A DNA stretch of 64,000 bases from Smallanthus sonchifolius (taxonomy: Eukaryota > Streptophyta > Magnoliopsida > Asterales > Asteraceae): positions 29,320,350 through 29,384,349 of the forward strand of contig CM042030.1 in the NCBI GenBank assembly GCA_023525975.1, in the 5' to 3' direction. Both the position numbers and the translations under genes were made by a program. The notes under the pieces were generated by a model that saw only the letters and a list, made by a program, of their open reading frames with translations, did no database searches and was not told the DNA's origin. Shown here in pieces: positions 22,449 to 32,216 of this stretch (positions within the stretch are counted from its first letter, which is position 1; the number at the start of each line of letters is the position of its first letter).

Positions 22449-23711
22449 AGAGATTCCATGTTAATCAACTAAAAATACACATATACATATACACTTTGGT
22501 TACAATTTATATACACATATATTTACATATATTTCACTTATCCAAGTATTAACCATACTTCTTAAGTTAACATTTTCATTTTATCATCAAATGCTCACAC
22601 GAGAATATCTATTCATAGATATATATATACAGATTACATTCCTTATACATGTATCCATCTACTTGATCATTTCCAAATCATTAATTAAATCAAACATGTA
22701 TACATATTTTAGTTTTCCTTGTTTTAAATCTTAATATCATGTGATTAACAACTTATCATAAAATGATCAAAACAATAATTGATACATGTACTTTTATTAT
22801 TTTCGACCCATATATACATTTTTATACCAAAACCCTAATTTTTAAACTTAATAAGGTTAGGCTTCATAAAGACTCTTTTAATCTTTAAAAAATCCTTTGT
22901 TTTTCTTGGTGAACAACATACTTTCAACAAGAACATGAAGATGAAAAGAAAGGTTCATGACGGATTCATACCACTAGACAAAGCTAGGTGAAGATTTACT
23001 AGTAGAAAATGATAGAGGCTCGTTTTGCAACAAAAACCAGACTCCTAGCTCCAAATCTTCTTTGAATCTCCAACCTCTAACTCAAACTCTCTATATTTGT
23101 TCTTGGATTTTATAGTGTGCAAGTGTGTGCATATGTGTATATATAGAGAAAGATAGAGATGATGTGTTTTTCCATCATTATCATTACCAGGAAAGGATGA
23201 AAGGATGTGATGTGACGTTTGCATGAAAAAGGCTTGAATAGACCTAACACTTACAACATCATCATGAGGAGTGGTAGATTAGATGAGTGGGTGGGTCCCA
23301 CTAGGGCCATTCTCGGCCAAGAGAGGGGGTAGGGTGGGGGGTTGGGTATTGTCACATCAAGTAATTATTACAAAGCATGCACGATTTGAGCTGATTGGAC
23401 TTTCCACTTGACAAGGCATGAGCTTCATGATTGTAGGTCCCGGGAGCCTCGTCGCGCAGCGGAAATAACACGATCTGTTCTGTGATTTGTGTGGGAACAA
23501 AGAAACGAGACAGAGAAAACATGAACAAAGACAAAAGCTAAAGAAACGAAACATAATCCATAACAAAGAAGTCATCCCGTATTACAGACTACATACCGAA
23601 GGAACACACATCTCTCATCTAAGCTCACGGTCCAAGGTCGGGAGAGCTCTTCCCGACCCGGACATCTCTAAACCTCGTTCCAGAATTCCACCTACAAATG
23701 AAGACAATTCT

Positions 23712-23722
23712 TCTATTTATAG
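23712..23722 (-). promoter_or_regulatory. TATA box in Copia C left LTR
   Basis: Minus strand CTATAAATAGA, immediately downstream of the palindrome array. Same arrangement in the other LTR at 25837-25846. Confidence 0.65.
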
Positions 23723-23739
23723 GGGCAGGAACACTACCT

Positions 23740-23890
23740 GCGTACTTGACAAGTACGCAAAGCAAAAGCCTTGCGTACTTACTAAGTACGCAAAGCAAAA
23801 GCCTTGCGTACTTACTAAGTACGCATGGTTTGGTCATGCGTACTTGACAAGTACGCAAGGCAAAAGCCTTGCGTACTTACTAAGTACGCA
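23740..23890. repeat. Copia C palindrome array, five units
   Basis: Five palindromes of the form GCGTACTTGACAAGTACGC or GCGTACTTACTAAGTACGC, separated by spacers that are themselves inverted repeats (AAGGCAAAAGCCTT). Ends 17 bp before the TATA box read on the minus strand. Confidence 0.92.
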
Positions 23891-23997
23891 GGACCAAACT
23901 GGTGTGCGGGCTAAGTACTCAGGAACACCCTCCTACGTACTAGCCACGTACACCGATACATAGAATTTAATCTATAGTTACAAAATATGCTTCTACA

Positions 23998-25642
23998 AAC
24001 TCCCTCTTAACTATAGCATCAAATTATATCTATCACTAACACTGATAATCATCAGTTTACAAAGAATGTCCTAACAGACTCCCTCTAAACTAATGACATC
24101 ACGTGTCTTCTGGCGAGACTTGATCTTCTGGCATTCCACTTGAGATCTTCAAATCTTCAAACTTCAGTCTTCAGTTGCCGAGTGATGACAAACCCGACTC
24201 CCTCATAACTGTAGCTTTCATTGTAGACCAAACCAAGTGCTTCAATAAGAACCAACTAGCCCAACACAACTCATTGTAGTTCATCCTCTCAGCAGTAGCA
24301 ACCTCCACCCTAACTTAGGACTCTGAGTCTTACAATGTCTTCCTAACCAGGTAACAATAGTAGACTAAGACAACTCCAAATCAGCTTGCATATGATAGAG
24401 AGTTTGAGTTTCCAATAACCTGCATCAAACTAATCAGCTCCCATAGGAATTCCAGTAAGATAAACTTAAGTCTTCAACCAGATGTGTCCAACTCTATCCT
24501 GTATCTTCACGAGTCAACCAAATTCCTGAAGATGTTCATTTCCAATATCCCCTTTCAGTTTAAGCTCCATCTGACTAGACCAGAAACAAGGGTATGTTTC
24601 CTATATCCCATCGGCCAATGATAAAAGGTTCCATCTTCAACTAATAATCCAACGAATATCCAGCTTCATCTTGAAAACACATGATAGAATCAAACATGAA
24701 AAATATAGTTTACACGAGAAATCATAGTTGAGATCCATGTTACATCAAAGAGGTATATATATAGGAAGTACCAACGGCTTTTCCACCACCTCTTTAATGT
24801 CTCATGAATACTAGATTTTATCCCCCTCATTTCTCTGTAAACTATGAAGGTCCCTAGATATAGGATCTCATCATCAGATATAGGATCTCATTTGATCGAT
24901 CCCGTTTTGAGCATCTTGCCAACTTGATAAGAATGTTCAATCCTGAGTGAAAACTAAGTTTTCTTAACTCAATTCAATTCATGGAAGTTAAATTTTTAAT
25001 TCTTTTAAATTTTCTGTATAGTTCTTTTAGTTTTTAAAATATTTTACAAAAAAAAAATAATAAAATAGAAAATGGAGAAAATTTCAAAGTTAACTTGAGA
25101 AAAGAGGAAATGATAATACATCAGAAATGATCTAAACACCATGGACTGCTCATATGGGAAATGATTGCGTCATGTTTACTTAATTGTTTAAATTATTATG
25201 TTTTTAATCTGTTTATTTACAAGTAATTTGAATTGTCAGTAGGCTGTATGCGTCTTTGAATCTCTAGTAGTGTGAAAACTAAATCTAAATTACAACTGTG
25301 AATTGAACCCATGTTTACAAGTGTGTGTGCGTAAAAGAATAGAAAAGATCATTATCAGATAAAGGATGTTAGATTTTGGCAATAATTTTCTTTTGAGATC
25401 AGTTTCGGGTTATGTCGTTAGCACAATTAATGCGGTTCATCTCACTGCCCATACTCACAAGTATGCAAGGAGAGATTGAATCAAGACATGTCTCTGCATT
25501 AATCGTTGAGCATGTTTTCACCCATAAATCACTCCTGATTCATTGAAATCAAATCCAGATAAAAGTTGGATCCCCTTACCTGATAATCAAACACCATATC
25601 TATTATCCTGAATCATCATCCCGATATTCAAAGAAGAAAATC
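23998..25642. pseudogene. Copia C interior, mixed orientation, no intact gene
   Basis: Read on the minus strand, 24074-24600 resembles the end of a Copia internal region before the purine tract. In contrast 24880-25640 matches, on the plus strand, Copia B 50600-51450: it starts with the last codons of RNase H (HLIDPVLSILPT then stop at about 24931) and continues through the same non-coding downstream sequence (shared blocks such as CAGATAAAG and GTTGGATCC). So the pol tail is inverted relative to the LTRs. Everything upstream in pol is deleted. Confidence 0.6.
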
Positions 25643-25836
25643 ACATGAACAAAGACAAAAGATAATGAAACGAAACATAATCCATAACAAAGAAGTCATC
25701 CCGTATTACAGACTACATACCGAAGGAACACACATCTCTCATCTAAGCTCACGGTCCAGGGGTTGGGAGAGCTCTTCCCTACCCGAACATCTCTAAACCT
25801 AGTTCCAGAATTCCACCTACAAATGAAGACAAGTCT

Positions 25837-25846
25837 TCTATTTATA
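25837..25846 (-). promoter_or_regulatory. TATA box in Copia C right LTR
   Basis: Minus strand TATAAATAGA, 18 bp from the nearest palindrome at 25865. Confidence 0.65.
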
Positions 25847-25864
25847 GGGGCAGGAACACTACCT

Positions 25865-25982
25865 GCGTACTTGACAAGTACGCAAGGCAAAAGCCTTGCG
25901 TACTTACTAAGTACGCATGGTTTGATCATACGTACTTGACAAGTACGCAAGGCAAAAGCCTTACGTACTTACTAAGTACGCA
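25865..25982. repeat. Copia C palindrome array, four units
   Basis: Same palindromes as 23740-23890 but one unit fewer; two arms have lost symmetry (ACGTACTT). Confidence 0.9.
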
Positions 25983-26094
25983 GGACCAAACTGGTGTGCG
26001 GGCTAAGTACTCAGGAACACCCTCCTACGTATTAACCACGTACACCGATACATAGAATTTAATCTATAGTTATAAAACATGCTTCTACAATGAT

Positions 26095-26622
26095 GACTAG
26101 TGGATTTGACCTATTAGGTGTTGTCACATCATGTGTCATCATTACAATGTTGATGGGACTTGTGATTAGTAGTGGATTTGACCTGTTAGGTGTTGTCACC
26201 TCATGTGTCATCATTACAGTGTTGATGAGATTGTTGATTACTAGTTTTAATAATCTACTAGTTAAACCCGACATAGTTAATATTTTAACTATAATATACA
26301 TGTACAAACCTAAAAATAACTTAACGTCATGTAATAAACATTTAGACGTTAACTTTTAAGAGTTTAGTCACCAATATTTAAGTTTTTATATTATAAAGCG
26401 TCACTAGACTTTATTTAAATAAAATCTTGTTAATCACCAACGAACGTACCTTTCGGGTTATCATTGTTTATTTCCTAGTAATTCTTAAAATTACTAAAAC
26501 AATATGTGTGTTACTTTGCTAGCCTCCTTGACAATACTATGTCAAAATAATAAACCCGGAAATACAATATATGAACGTACAATTATGGATATGGATATTG
26601 ATCTGAAATGCTGGGTGTCACA
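26095..26622 (-). mobile_element. G0 Gypsy 3' LTR, right part (LTR start)
   Basis: On the minus strand the LTR starts at 26622 with TGTGACACCC, just after a purine tract (AACATGGGGAGAA, plus 26623-26635). It continues at 23431 beyond Copia C. A 72-bp tandem duplication containing AGTGGATTTGACCT lies at 26096-26240. Its short ORFs are products of that duplication. Confidence 0.75.
26096..26240. repeat. 72-bp tandem duplication in the G0 LTR
   Basis: AGTGGATTTGACCT starts at 26098 and again at 26170; the following 50 bases including CATGTGTCATCATTACA also match with a few changes. Confidence 0.85.
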
Positions 26623-26635
26623 TTCTCCCCATGTT
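26623..26635 (-). other. Polypurine tract of G0
   Basis: Minus strand AACATGGGGAGAA directly before the LTR start TGTGACACCC. Confirms minus orientation of G0. Confidence 0.7.
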
Positions 26636-27515
26636 AAATAGAATTTCGTCCCGAAATTCAGTTGATGTCATCTTGACTTGGAGTGTTCGTGAACAAGGAC
26701 GGGTACTTGGCTTTGATTTGATCTTCTCGTTCCCACGTATACTCAGGGCCGCGCTTTGAATTCCAATGTACCTTAACCAATTTAACACGGCTACGCCTTG
26801 TTTTCTGTACCTTTCAATTTGTGACTTCAATGGGTTTCTCAACGAAGTGCAGCTTGTCATCTATGTGAATTTCATCAGGCGGTATAATTAACGTCTCGTC
26901 TGATAAGCACTTCTTGAGATTTGACACATGAAACGTATCATGTACATTGTTTAGTTCCTGTGGCAACTTAAGCTTGTATGCTACAGGGCCAACCCTAGCC
27001 AATATTTCAAATGGTCCAATGTACCTAGGGTTAAGCTTTCCACGGTTGCCAAACCTTGCAATTCCCTTCCAAGGTGAGACCTTCAACATCACCCGGTCCC
27101 CAACTTGGAATTATGGTCTTCGTCTGTTATCCGCGTAACTCTTTTGCCTGTCACGGGCGGCCTTCAGATGATCCTTGATTTTGAAAATCTTGTCAGTGGT
27201 TTCCTGAATAACCTCAGGACCAGTTAAATGCTTGTCGCCAACTTCCACCCAACATAGCGGTGAACGACACTTTCGACCATACAAAGCCTCAAACGGAGCG
27301 GCTTTGATGCTGGTGTGGTAACTGCTATTGTATGAAAACTCAGCCAATCGCAGTGAGTATCCCAATTTCCTCCGAAATCGATTACACACGCATGGAGCAC
27401 ATCTTTTAAAATTTAGAATTTCCTTTTACCTTGACCGGCTTTCTTGGGATGATATGCAGTGCTCATGTCAAGGCGTGTGCCCATGGCTTATTGTACTGAC
27501 TGCCAGGTGAAAAGA
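26636..27515 (-). pseudogene. pol: G0 integrase C-terminal region, broken
   Basis: Minus-strand frames give the second half of a Ty3/Gypsy integrase: GTRLDMSTAYHP at about 27470, then LAEFSYNSSYHTSIKAAPFE, YGRKCRSP, RDRQKSYAD, the GPFEILARVGPVAY block and HVSNLKKCL, ending in a degenerate chromodomain-like tail toward 26636. The catalytic Glu motif is damaged and frameshifts near 27400, 27100 and 26815 break it. The upstream part of pol does not continue at 27515; plus-strand integrase debris begins instead. Confidence 0.8.
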
Positions 27516-27593
27516 AATCAAACAATTGGAGCCTAAGTTGGATGATACAGACAAAATTTAGGTACCAAGTACCGGTAACCTATGTGTGTGGTT

Positions 27594-27897
27594 ATGGATG
27601 AAGTCTATAAGCCCATGTACTCCATTCATCCAGAATCGAATAAAACACATAAGGATCCCGAGGAACTCCATTATGTGGCCAAACATGAAAGGAGAACTTG
27701 CTATCTATGTTGGGAGATACCCGACAGAAAAAGCAGAATGTTAGGAATCACCTGAGTAATCACAACCACCGAAGATTCCTCAATGAAAATGGGAACAGAT
27801 TCCCATGGATATCATTACGAAACTACCCAGAACGTCAGCGGTTATGATACTATATGGGTAATCGCCAGTCGTTTGACGAAATCCGCTCACTCCCTGC
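27594..27897 (+). pseudogene. Plus-strand Gypsy integrase debris G5, left piece
   Basis: Frames read YSIHPESNK, then in another frame WPNMKGELAIYVG, MDIITKLPRTS and, after another shift, GYDTIWVIASRLTKSAHSLP: the HHCC and first catalytic Asp part of a Gypsy integrase. Many stops and shifts. It is opposite in strand to the G0 pol remnant next to it. Interrupted by G1; 27893-27897 (CCTGC) is the G1 target duplication. Confidence 0.7.
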
Positions 27898-29989
27898 TGT
27901 AACATCCCAAATAATGACAAGACAAATAGAAAAGGGAAATAAAGTGGGCTTGGCCAAAATTTCGGCCCATGGGCCGAAAAGAAAAGGGGGAAACCCCATT
28001 ACAAAACAGCAGCTTCAACCCAAACCCCTCTCATTTCATCTTCCTGCGCAAGAATACTAGAGAGAGAGAGAGAGAGCGATCGGCTTGTGAAGAAAACCGC
28101 AAGGAGAAGACTCAAGGGCTCGGGAATCATCCGACTCCACCATTTCAACGCATAGCAACAGAAATCGGGCCTGTTGAGGTAAGCATCGCCTCTGATTATG
28201 AGTCTTTGCATGTCTCGAGTTTAAATCAAATAAAGATACGATTTTTGCATACGAAACTTGAAACAAATCACGTATTTGAACTCAAGAACGATAAAGGAAG
28301 GTGTTTAACGTAAAATGCTCAAGGTTTAATCGATTGGAAATAAGTTGGCTGGAGCAAGGTTCTGGTCAGGGAAGATGTAGACCCATGACTCGAAACTATA
28401 GTTTCGATACATACAGACCCGTCGAAACTACTCTAGTTTCGATAGTCATGTTTGACTCGAAACTATCTAGTTTCGATAGCAGCCAATGACTCGAAACTAC
28501 CATAGTTTCGATAGGAACTCAGGACTCGAAACTACCTAGTTTCGAGTGTCACCTTGAACCTAAACTAAGATTTTTCATAAGTTAATGACTCGAAACTACC
28601 ATAGTTTCGATAGGATCTCATGACTCGAAACTACCTAGTTTCGATAGAAGGATTATGACTCGAAACTACCTAGTTTCGAGTGTAAGACCATAGCTCGAAA
28701 CTACCATAGTTTCGATGCGACCCACCTCCCGAAACTACTGAGTTCAAGAATAGTAATGTCTAGTGTCATTTAGGAGCCCTACCTTATATGTATGACCTTA
28801 TTATACAGATTGTGGGTGACCTTAGTGACGTTTCGAAACCAGCTATTATACTTCAGGGACCCGCCTATCAGGTGAGTTCTATGTGCCCCTTCTATGTTAT
28901 GTGCAAATGTTTTCAAATGTTTTGGGGCTGAGATGTATACACTAAGTGAATAAATGTTATGAATGCCAATGTGATCATATGTGATACTTATATATATATG
29001 AATGTTAATATGATCATACGTAAAATAATGATGAACAAGAATGAAACGAATGTATACAAAGAATGAATGAACGAACGACATAACGAAAAAGAAGAAAATC
29101 TTGCTTTATATTTTATATATTGCTTGTTACGAATGCATGTAAATGTATGGACGCTTCGATGATAACGGCTACTTCGGTAGACGGACGACCTCGTGACTAT
29201 TTTGCAATCGGGACAAACACGTTCCTTCATTAGCTAGGACGTGTGAAAGGCACTAATGGACGGTCGAAGCAATTGCCTTATCAATGATAAGTAGAACGGT
29301 TGCATATATAATAGTTCACGAGGGAAACGGATGCCTTAGGGCAGACGGGCGAATATGACGGACTACGACGGTAGTACGGTTAAGACGGACGGCCGAAGGT
29401 TTGCCGGACGGTATAGCATAACAGATGGCCGAAGGTTTGCCGGATGTTGTGGAGGACGGACTACGACGGTAGGACGGGCGTATTGTCTTCGTGACTTACG
29501 CATAAATGAATGTTGGCTGATCACTCTTATGAGTACGACCAATAAATGTTAATGAAAGTAAAGGTGAATGCATATTTATGTGCTCACATACGAATGATAA
29601 AAGAAAGCAAAGGATATGTAAATGTGTATTTATATTTATATATTTATACGTAAGTATTTATAAATGGATAATGTTCATACCTAAATGTTTTTAACTAGAA
29701 CTCACCAGCGTTAGCTGACTTTTAGTATACATTTCAGGTAAAAAGAAGAAAGGTCGTGCATTGGAGTGAAGGCTATCCCGATCAAGGGCTGACATCCCAT
29801 CCACTTTAATTTTTGTTAAAGCAATGTGTTATGTTTAAATGATTAAGACTTCCGCTGTTATGGCTATGTAATCGAATGATGTAAGCTCACGCTACGTTTA
29901 GAAAGTATTCAATGTAATTATTCAGTATCTATGGCTATGTTTATGAGTAAATCCAACGAGTGAGGTCACCCGGTAAAAGGGGCCTTACA
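27898..29989 (+). repeat. G1 left LTR
   Basis: 2092 bp, TGTAACATCCC to GGCCTTACA. Contains a GA run (28052-28075), the palindrome array (28386-28745), and a block with two copies of GGCCGAAGGTTTGCCGGA (29391 and 29427) flanked by two ACTACGACGGTAG copies. All ORFs inside it on either strand are unsupported. Confidence 0.95.
28386..28745. repeat. G1 palindrome array, left LTR
   Basis: About ten palindromic units with arms CTCGAAACTA and TAGTTTCGAG/TAGTTTCGAT, for example CTCGAAACTACCTAGTTTCG at 28525. Spacers between units vary from about 10 to 60 bp, unlike the regular tandem array of Copia A. Same array at 35441-35800. Confidence 0.92.
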
Positions 29990-29992
29990 AGT

Positions 29993-30004
29993 TGGTATCA
30001 GAGC
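29993..30004 (+). other. Primer-binding site, G1
   Basis: TGGTATCAGAGC three bases after the left LTR; initiator tRNA-Met primer. Confidence 0.9.
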
Positions 30005-30344
30005 AATAGTTTGAGAGATTCAGACATCCCTAAATGTCTGGACTCAAGCTGATAATGGGACCAACGCACGGATGTCAGTCTGGGTAGCCGACGCCAACGC
30101 CAGTGCAGTAAGTAAGTCATAAAGTTAATGCCTATAGTTAGGGATAGATACCTTAACTTAGAACGCTTAGATGTCAATGTCACTACTGATGTGAAGAGTT
30201 TCGAACCCGAAAAGCAAAGCAAATTATTAATCACAAACCGGTCACTGTAATTAAGAATTTACCTTGCTCGTACTGTTCTAAACTATGATCTGAAGGAATG
30301 ACATTGATGTATACCTTTTTACTCAACAGGAAATCTAGAAAACT
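30005..30344 (+). other. G1 gag leader
   Basis: 340 bp untranslated leader between primer-binding site and gag ATG. It ends in a pyrimidine stretch and CAACAGGAAATC, which resembles a splice acceptor; no evidence of splicing otherwise. Confidence 0.5.
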
Positions 30345-32216
30345 ATGGCTCGTAAAAGAGGAACTGGACGCCGAGGCGGTCGCACTGGCCGAGTCGGTAG
30401 ACCGCCATTGAACCAAAGATATGAGGAAGAGGAGAGTGTGCACGTGGAACACACTGAGAGCGTGCATGAAACAAATGTAACCCCACCAGCTGAGGGCAAT
30501 GAAGGATCTCTACGACTGGAACCCGAAGTTAGAGATGCTATTGCCCGTGAGGTCGTACTAACTCTGAAGAAAGTACTGCCTGATCTGTTATCTGAGGCAC
30601 TAAAGAAGAGCAAAGAGGAGGAGGAAAACAACCATGAGGAGAAAGTTTATGATAGTGATGGGGATGAAGTGACAGTGAGACTGAACACCCATGGGTGTAC
30701 CTACAAAGGATTTAAGGACGGTGATCCGCCCAAATTTGATGGAAACAAGGATTCGGTGGCTACGTTTGAATGGATCGAGAGGATGAATGGGGTAATCAAC
30801 ATAAGCGAATGCCGACCTGACCAGGCTGTAAAATATGTGGCTCACTCTTTCACCAACGAGGCACTAAGTTGGTGGAGGACTATCCAAAGAACTAAATCGC
30901 CAAACGCTCTCAAAAGAATGACTTGGGAAGATCTGAAAAAGTTGATAATCCAGAAGTTCTGCCCACAGAACGAGATTGATCGAGTGGAAAACGAGTTTCT
31001 AAATTTCAAGGCTGGCAACAAGACTCATCGCCAGTACACTTCAAGATTTAATGAGCTAGCTCAACTGGTACCCCACCTGGTAGAGACTGAGGAGCGATTG
31101 ATTAAGTATTATGTCAAAGGCCTACCCCAAAAGGTCCGTGTTCATGTGAAAGCTAACCTACCCTCGACTTTCGAGTCGGTAGTGAATCTGTCCAGAATCG
31201 TCTATGACGATTATGCCAATGAGGACCCGGTGCCGGAGGCACCAAAGAGGAAGTGGGAGAACTCGTCTAAGGGGACTGGAAGAAGAAATGTTACTGCTGA
31301 GGCAAAGAAGCCAAGGAATGATGAGTACGAAATATGCACAAAATGCGGGAAACAGCACCGCGGTGAATGTTTGGCCGGCTCAACCATGTGTTTTAAATGT
31401 GGAAGACCGGGGCACTACTCGAAGGATTGTACTAAGGGCATCAAGTGCCAGAACTGTGGTTGGTATGGGCACGCTACTAAGGATTGCAGGAAGACTGGAC
31501 AATCTGGTTCGGGGAAAGAAAAAGAAAAGGAACAGCCAAAGGCTAGGACTCGGGCCTATGCTTTAACCGAGGAAGAAGCAAGAGGAAACCCTGACGTCGT
31601 GTCGGGTACGTTCCTAGTAAATGATGAACATGCTGCTATTCTGTTTGATTCTGGTGCTAGTAAAAGTTTTATATCCACTGCATTTAGCCGCAAATTAGAC
31701 TGCACAATCACTAGCCTTATTAGGGCCTTTAGCGTACAAACTGCTATTGGTAAAAACTCAGTAGTCATCCAAGTGACTGACGATTGCATGATAGAAATAG
31801 AGGGCCATAAGTTTCCATCTAAATTGTACCTTCTAACCTTAGGAGGATTCGATGTAGTATTGGGCATGGATTGGTTAGCTGCCAACGAAGCTCAAATCAT
31901 ATGTAAACGAAAGATGATACATCTCAAGGCCACTGACGGCAGTCCGATTATGGTTTATGGTGACTGGAATAGCACAATGCCGAACGTCATCTCGATGATC
32001 AAGGCCGAAAGTTACATGAGGCGCGGTTGCGAAGCTTATCTGGCGTATGTTATTGACGATAGAATGAAAACGAAAGAGCTAAAAGATGTACCCGTGGTGT
32101 GCAATTTTCCAGAAGTGTTCCCAGAGGACCTACCTGGTTTGCCGCTCGATCGGGAAATAGAATTTCAGATTGACTTACTGCCAGGAGCTGAGCCCGTTGC
32201 CAAGGCACCATACTGA
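30345..32216 (+). CDS. gag-pro: G1 gag and aspartic protease
   Basis: 623 codons ending at an in-frame TGA. The N-terminus is Arg/Gly-rich (MARKRGTGRRGGRTGR). The retrotransposon gag capsid domain spans about residues 130-240 (WWRTIQRTKSPNALKRMTWE, HRQYTSRFNELAQLVPHLV). Three Cys knuckles follow at about 330-385, the second and third being CFKCGRPGHYSKDC and CQNCGWYGHATKDC. The aspartic protease active site is LFDSGASKSFI at about residue 430, with VVLGMDWL downstream. Gag forms the particle and the protease matures the polyprotein. The frame is the same as that of the next ORF; the TGA stands where the related G3 copy has an arginine codon, so it looks like a mutation and not a programmed stop. 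Confidence 0.92.
   Translation: MARKRGTGRRGGRTGRVGRPPLNQRYEEEESVHVEHTESVHETNVTPPAEGNEGSLRLEPEVRDAIAREVVLTLKKVLPDLLSEALKKSKEEEENNHEEKVYDSDGDEVTVRLNTHGCTYKGFKDGDPPKFDGNKDSVATFEWIERMNGVINISECRPDQAVKYVAHSFTNEALSWWRTIQRTKSPNALKRMTWEDLKKLIIQKFCPQNEIDRVENEFLNFKAGNKTHRQYTSRFNELAQLVPHLVETEERLIKYYVKGLPQKVRVHVKANLPSTFESVVNLSRIVYDDYANEDPVPEAPKRKWENSSKGTGRRNVTAEAKKPRNDEYEICTKCGKQHRGECLAGSTMCFKCGRPGHYSKDCTKGIKCQNCGWYGHATKDCRKTGQSGSGKEKEKEQPKARTRAYALTEEEARGNPDVVSGTFLVNDEHAAILFDSGASKSFISTAFSRKLDCTITSLIRAFSVQTAIGKNSVVIQVTDDCMIEIEGHKFPSKLYLLTLGGFDVVLGMDWLAANEAQIICKRKMIHLKATDGSPIMVYGDWNSTMPNVISMIKAESYMRRGCEAYLAYVIDDRMKTKELKDVPVVCNFPEVFPEDLPGLPLDREIEFQIDLLPGAEPVAKAPY

Larger units (their letters stand above)
20640..23431 (-). 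mobile_element. G0 Gypsy 3' LTR, left part
   Basis: The minus-strand LTR ends here with GGGGGTGTGACA. The first about 190 bp match the G0 5' LTR fragment at 40431-40620. The rest of this LTR is 26095-26622, the two parts being separated by Copia C. Combined LTR length is about 3.3 kb. There is no coding content. Bases 23427-23431 (ATGAT) are the Copia C target duplication. Confidence 0.75.
23432..23997 (-). repeat. Copia C left (3') LTR
   Basis: 566 bp in minus orientation with palindrome array 23740-23890 and TATA box at 23712-23722. An ORF of 158 codons across it on the plus strand is an artefact of the repeats. Confidence 0.8.
23432..26089 (-). mobile_element. Ty1/Copia element C, rearranged
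   Basis: Two minus-strand LTRs bound the element: 23432-23997 (566 bp, 3' LTR) and 25643-26089 (447 bp, 5' LTR missing its U5 end). Both start TGTAGAAGCAT and the full copy ends CCGGGACCTACA. Flanks carry ATGAT at 23427-23431 and 26090-26094. A purine tract AAGAGGGAGTT precedes the left LTR on the minus strand. The interior has no intact gene, and part of it is in opposite orientation to the LTRs. A second LTR-start-like TGTTAGGACAT with its own purine tract (AGAGGGAGTC) lies on the minus strand near 24073, so the 3' LTR boundary is not beyond doubt. Confidence 0.75.
25643..26089 (-). repeat. Copia C right (5') LTR, truncated
   Basis: Matches 23519-23997; the last about 87 bp of the LTR (U5 end) and the primer-binding site are missing, replaced by the inverted interior at 25642. 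Confidence 0.8.

Noticed and set aside
23740..23890. Regular short repeats resembling a CRISPR array
   Set aside because: The repeats are self-palindromic with very short, repetitive spacers, lie in both LTRs of a plant Copia element and have no cas genes nearby.
23487..23963. 158-codon plus-strand ORF
   Set aside because: It reads through the Copia C LTR and its palindromes; the repeated peptide is only the repeat translated.
23432..26089. Plus-strand orientation of Copia C
   Set aside because: No primer-binding site follows 23997, whereas a purine tract precedes the LTR on the minus strand and the LTR TATA box reads minus.
28779..29230. Antisense ORFs inside the G1 LTR (also 35834-36285)
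   Set aside because: Present in both LTRs only because the LTRs are copies; low complexity and no domain.
32214..32216. TGA as a programmed readthrough stop
   Set aside because: The close relative G3 has a sense codon here and gag-pol otherwise forms one frame, so a point mutation is simpler.
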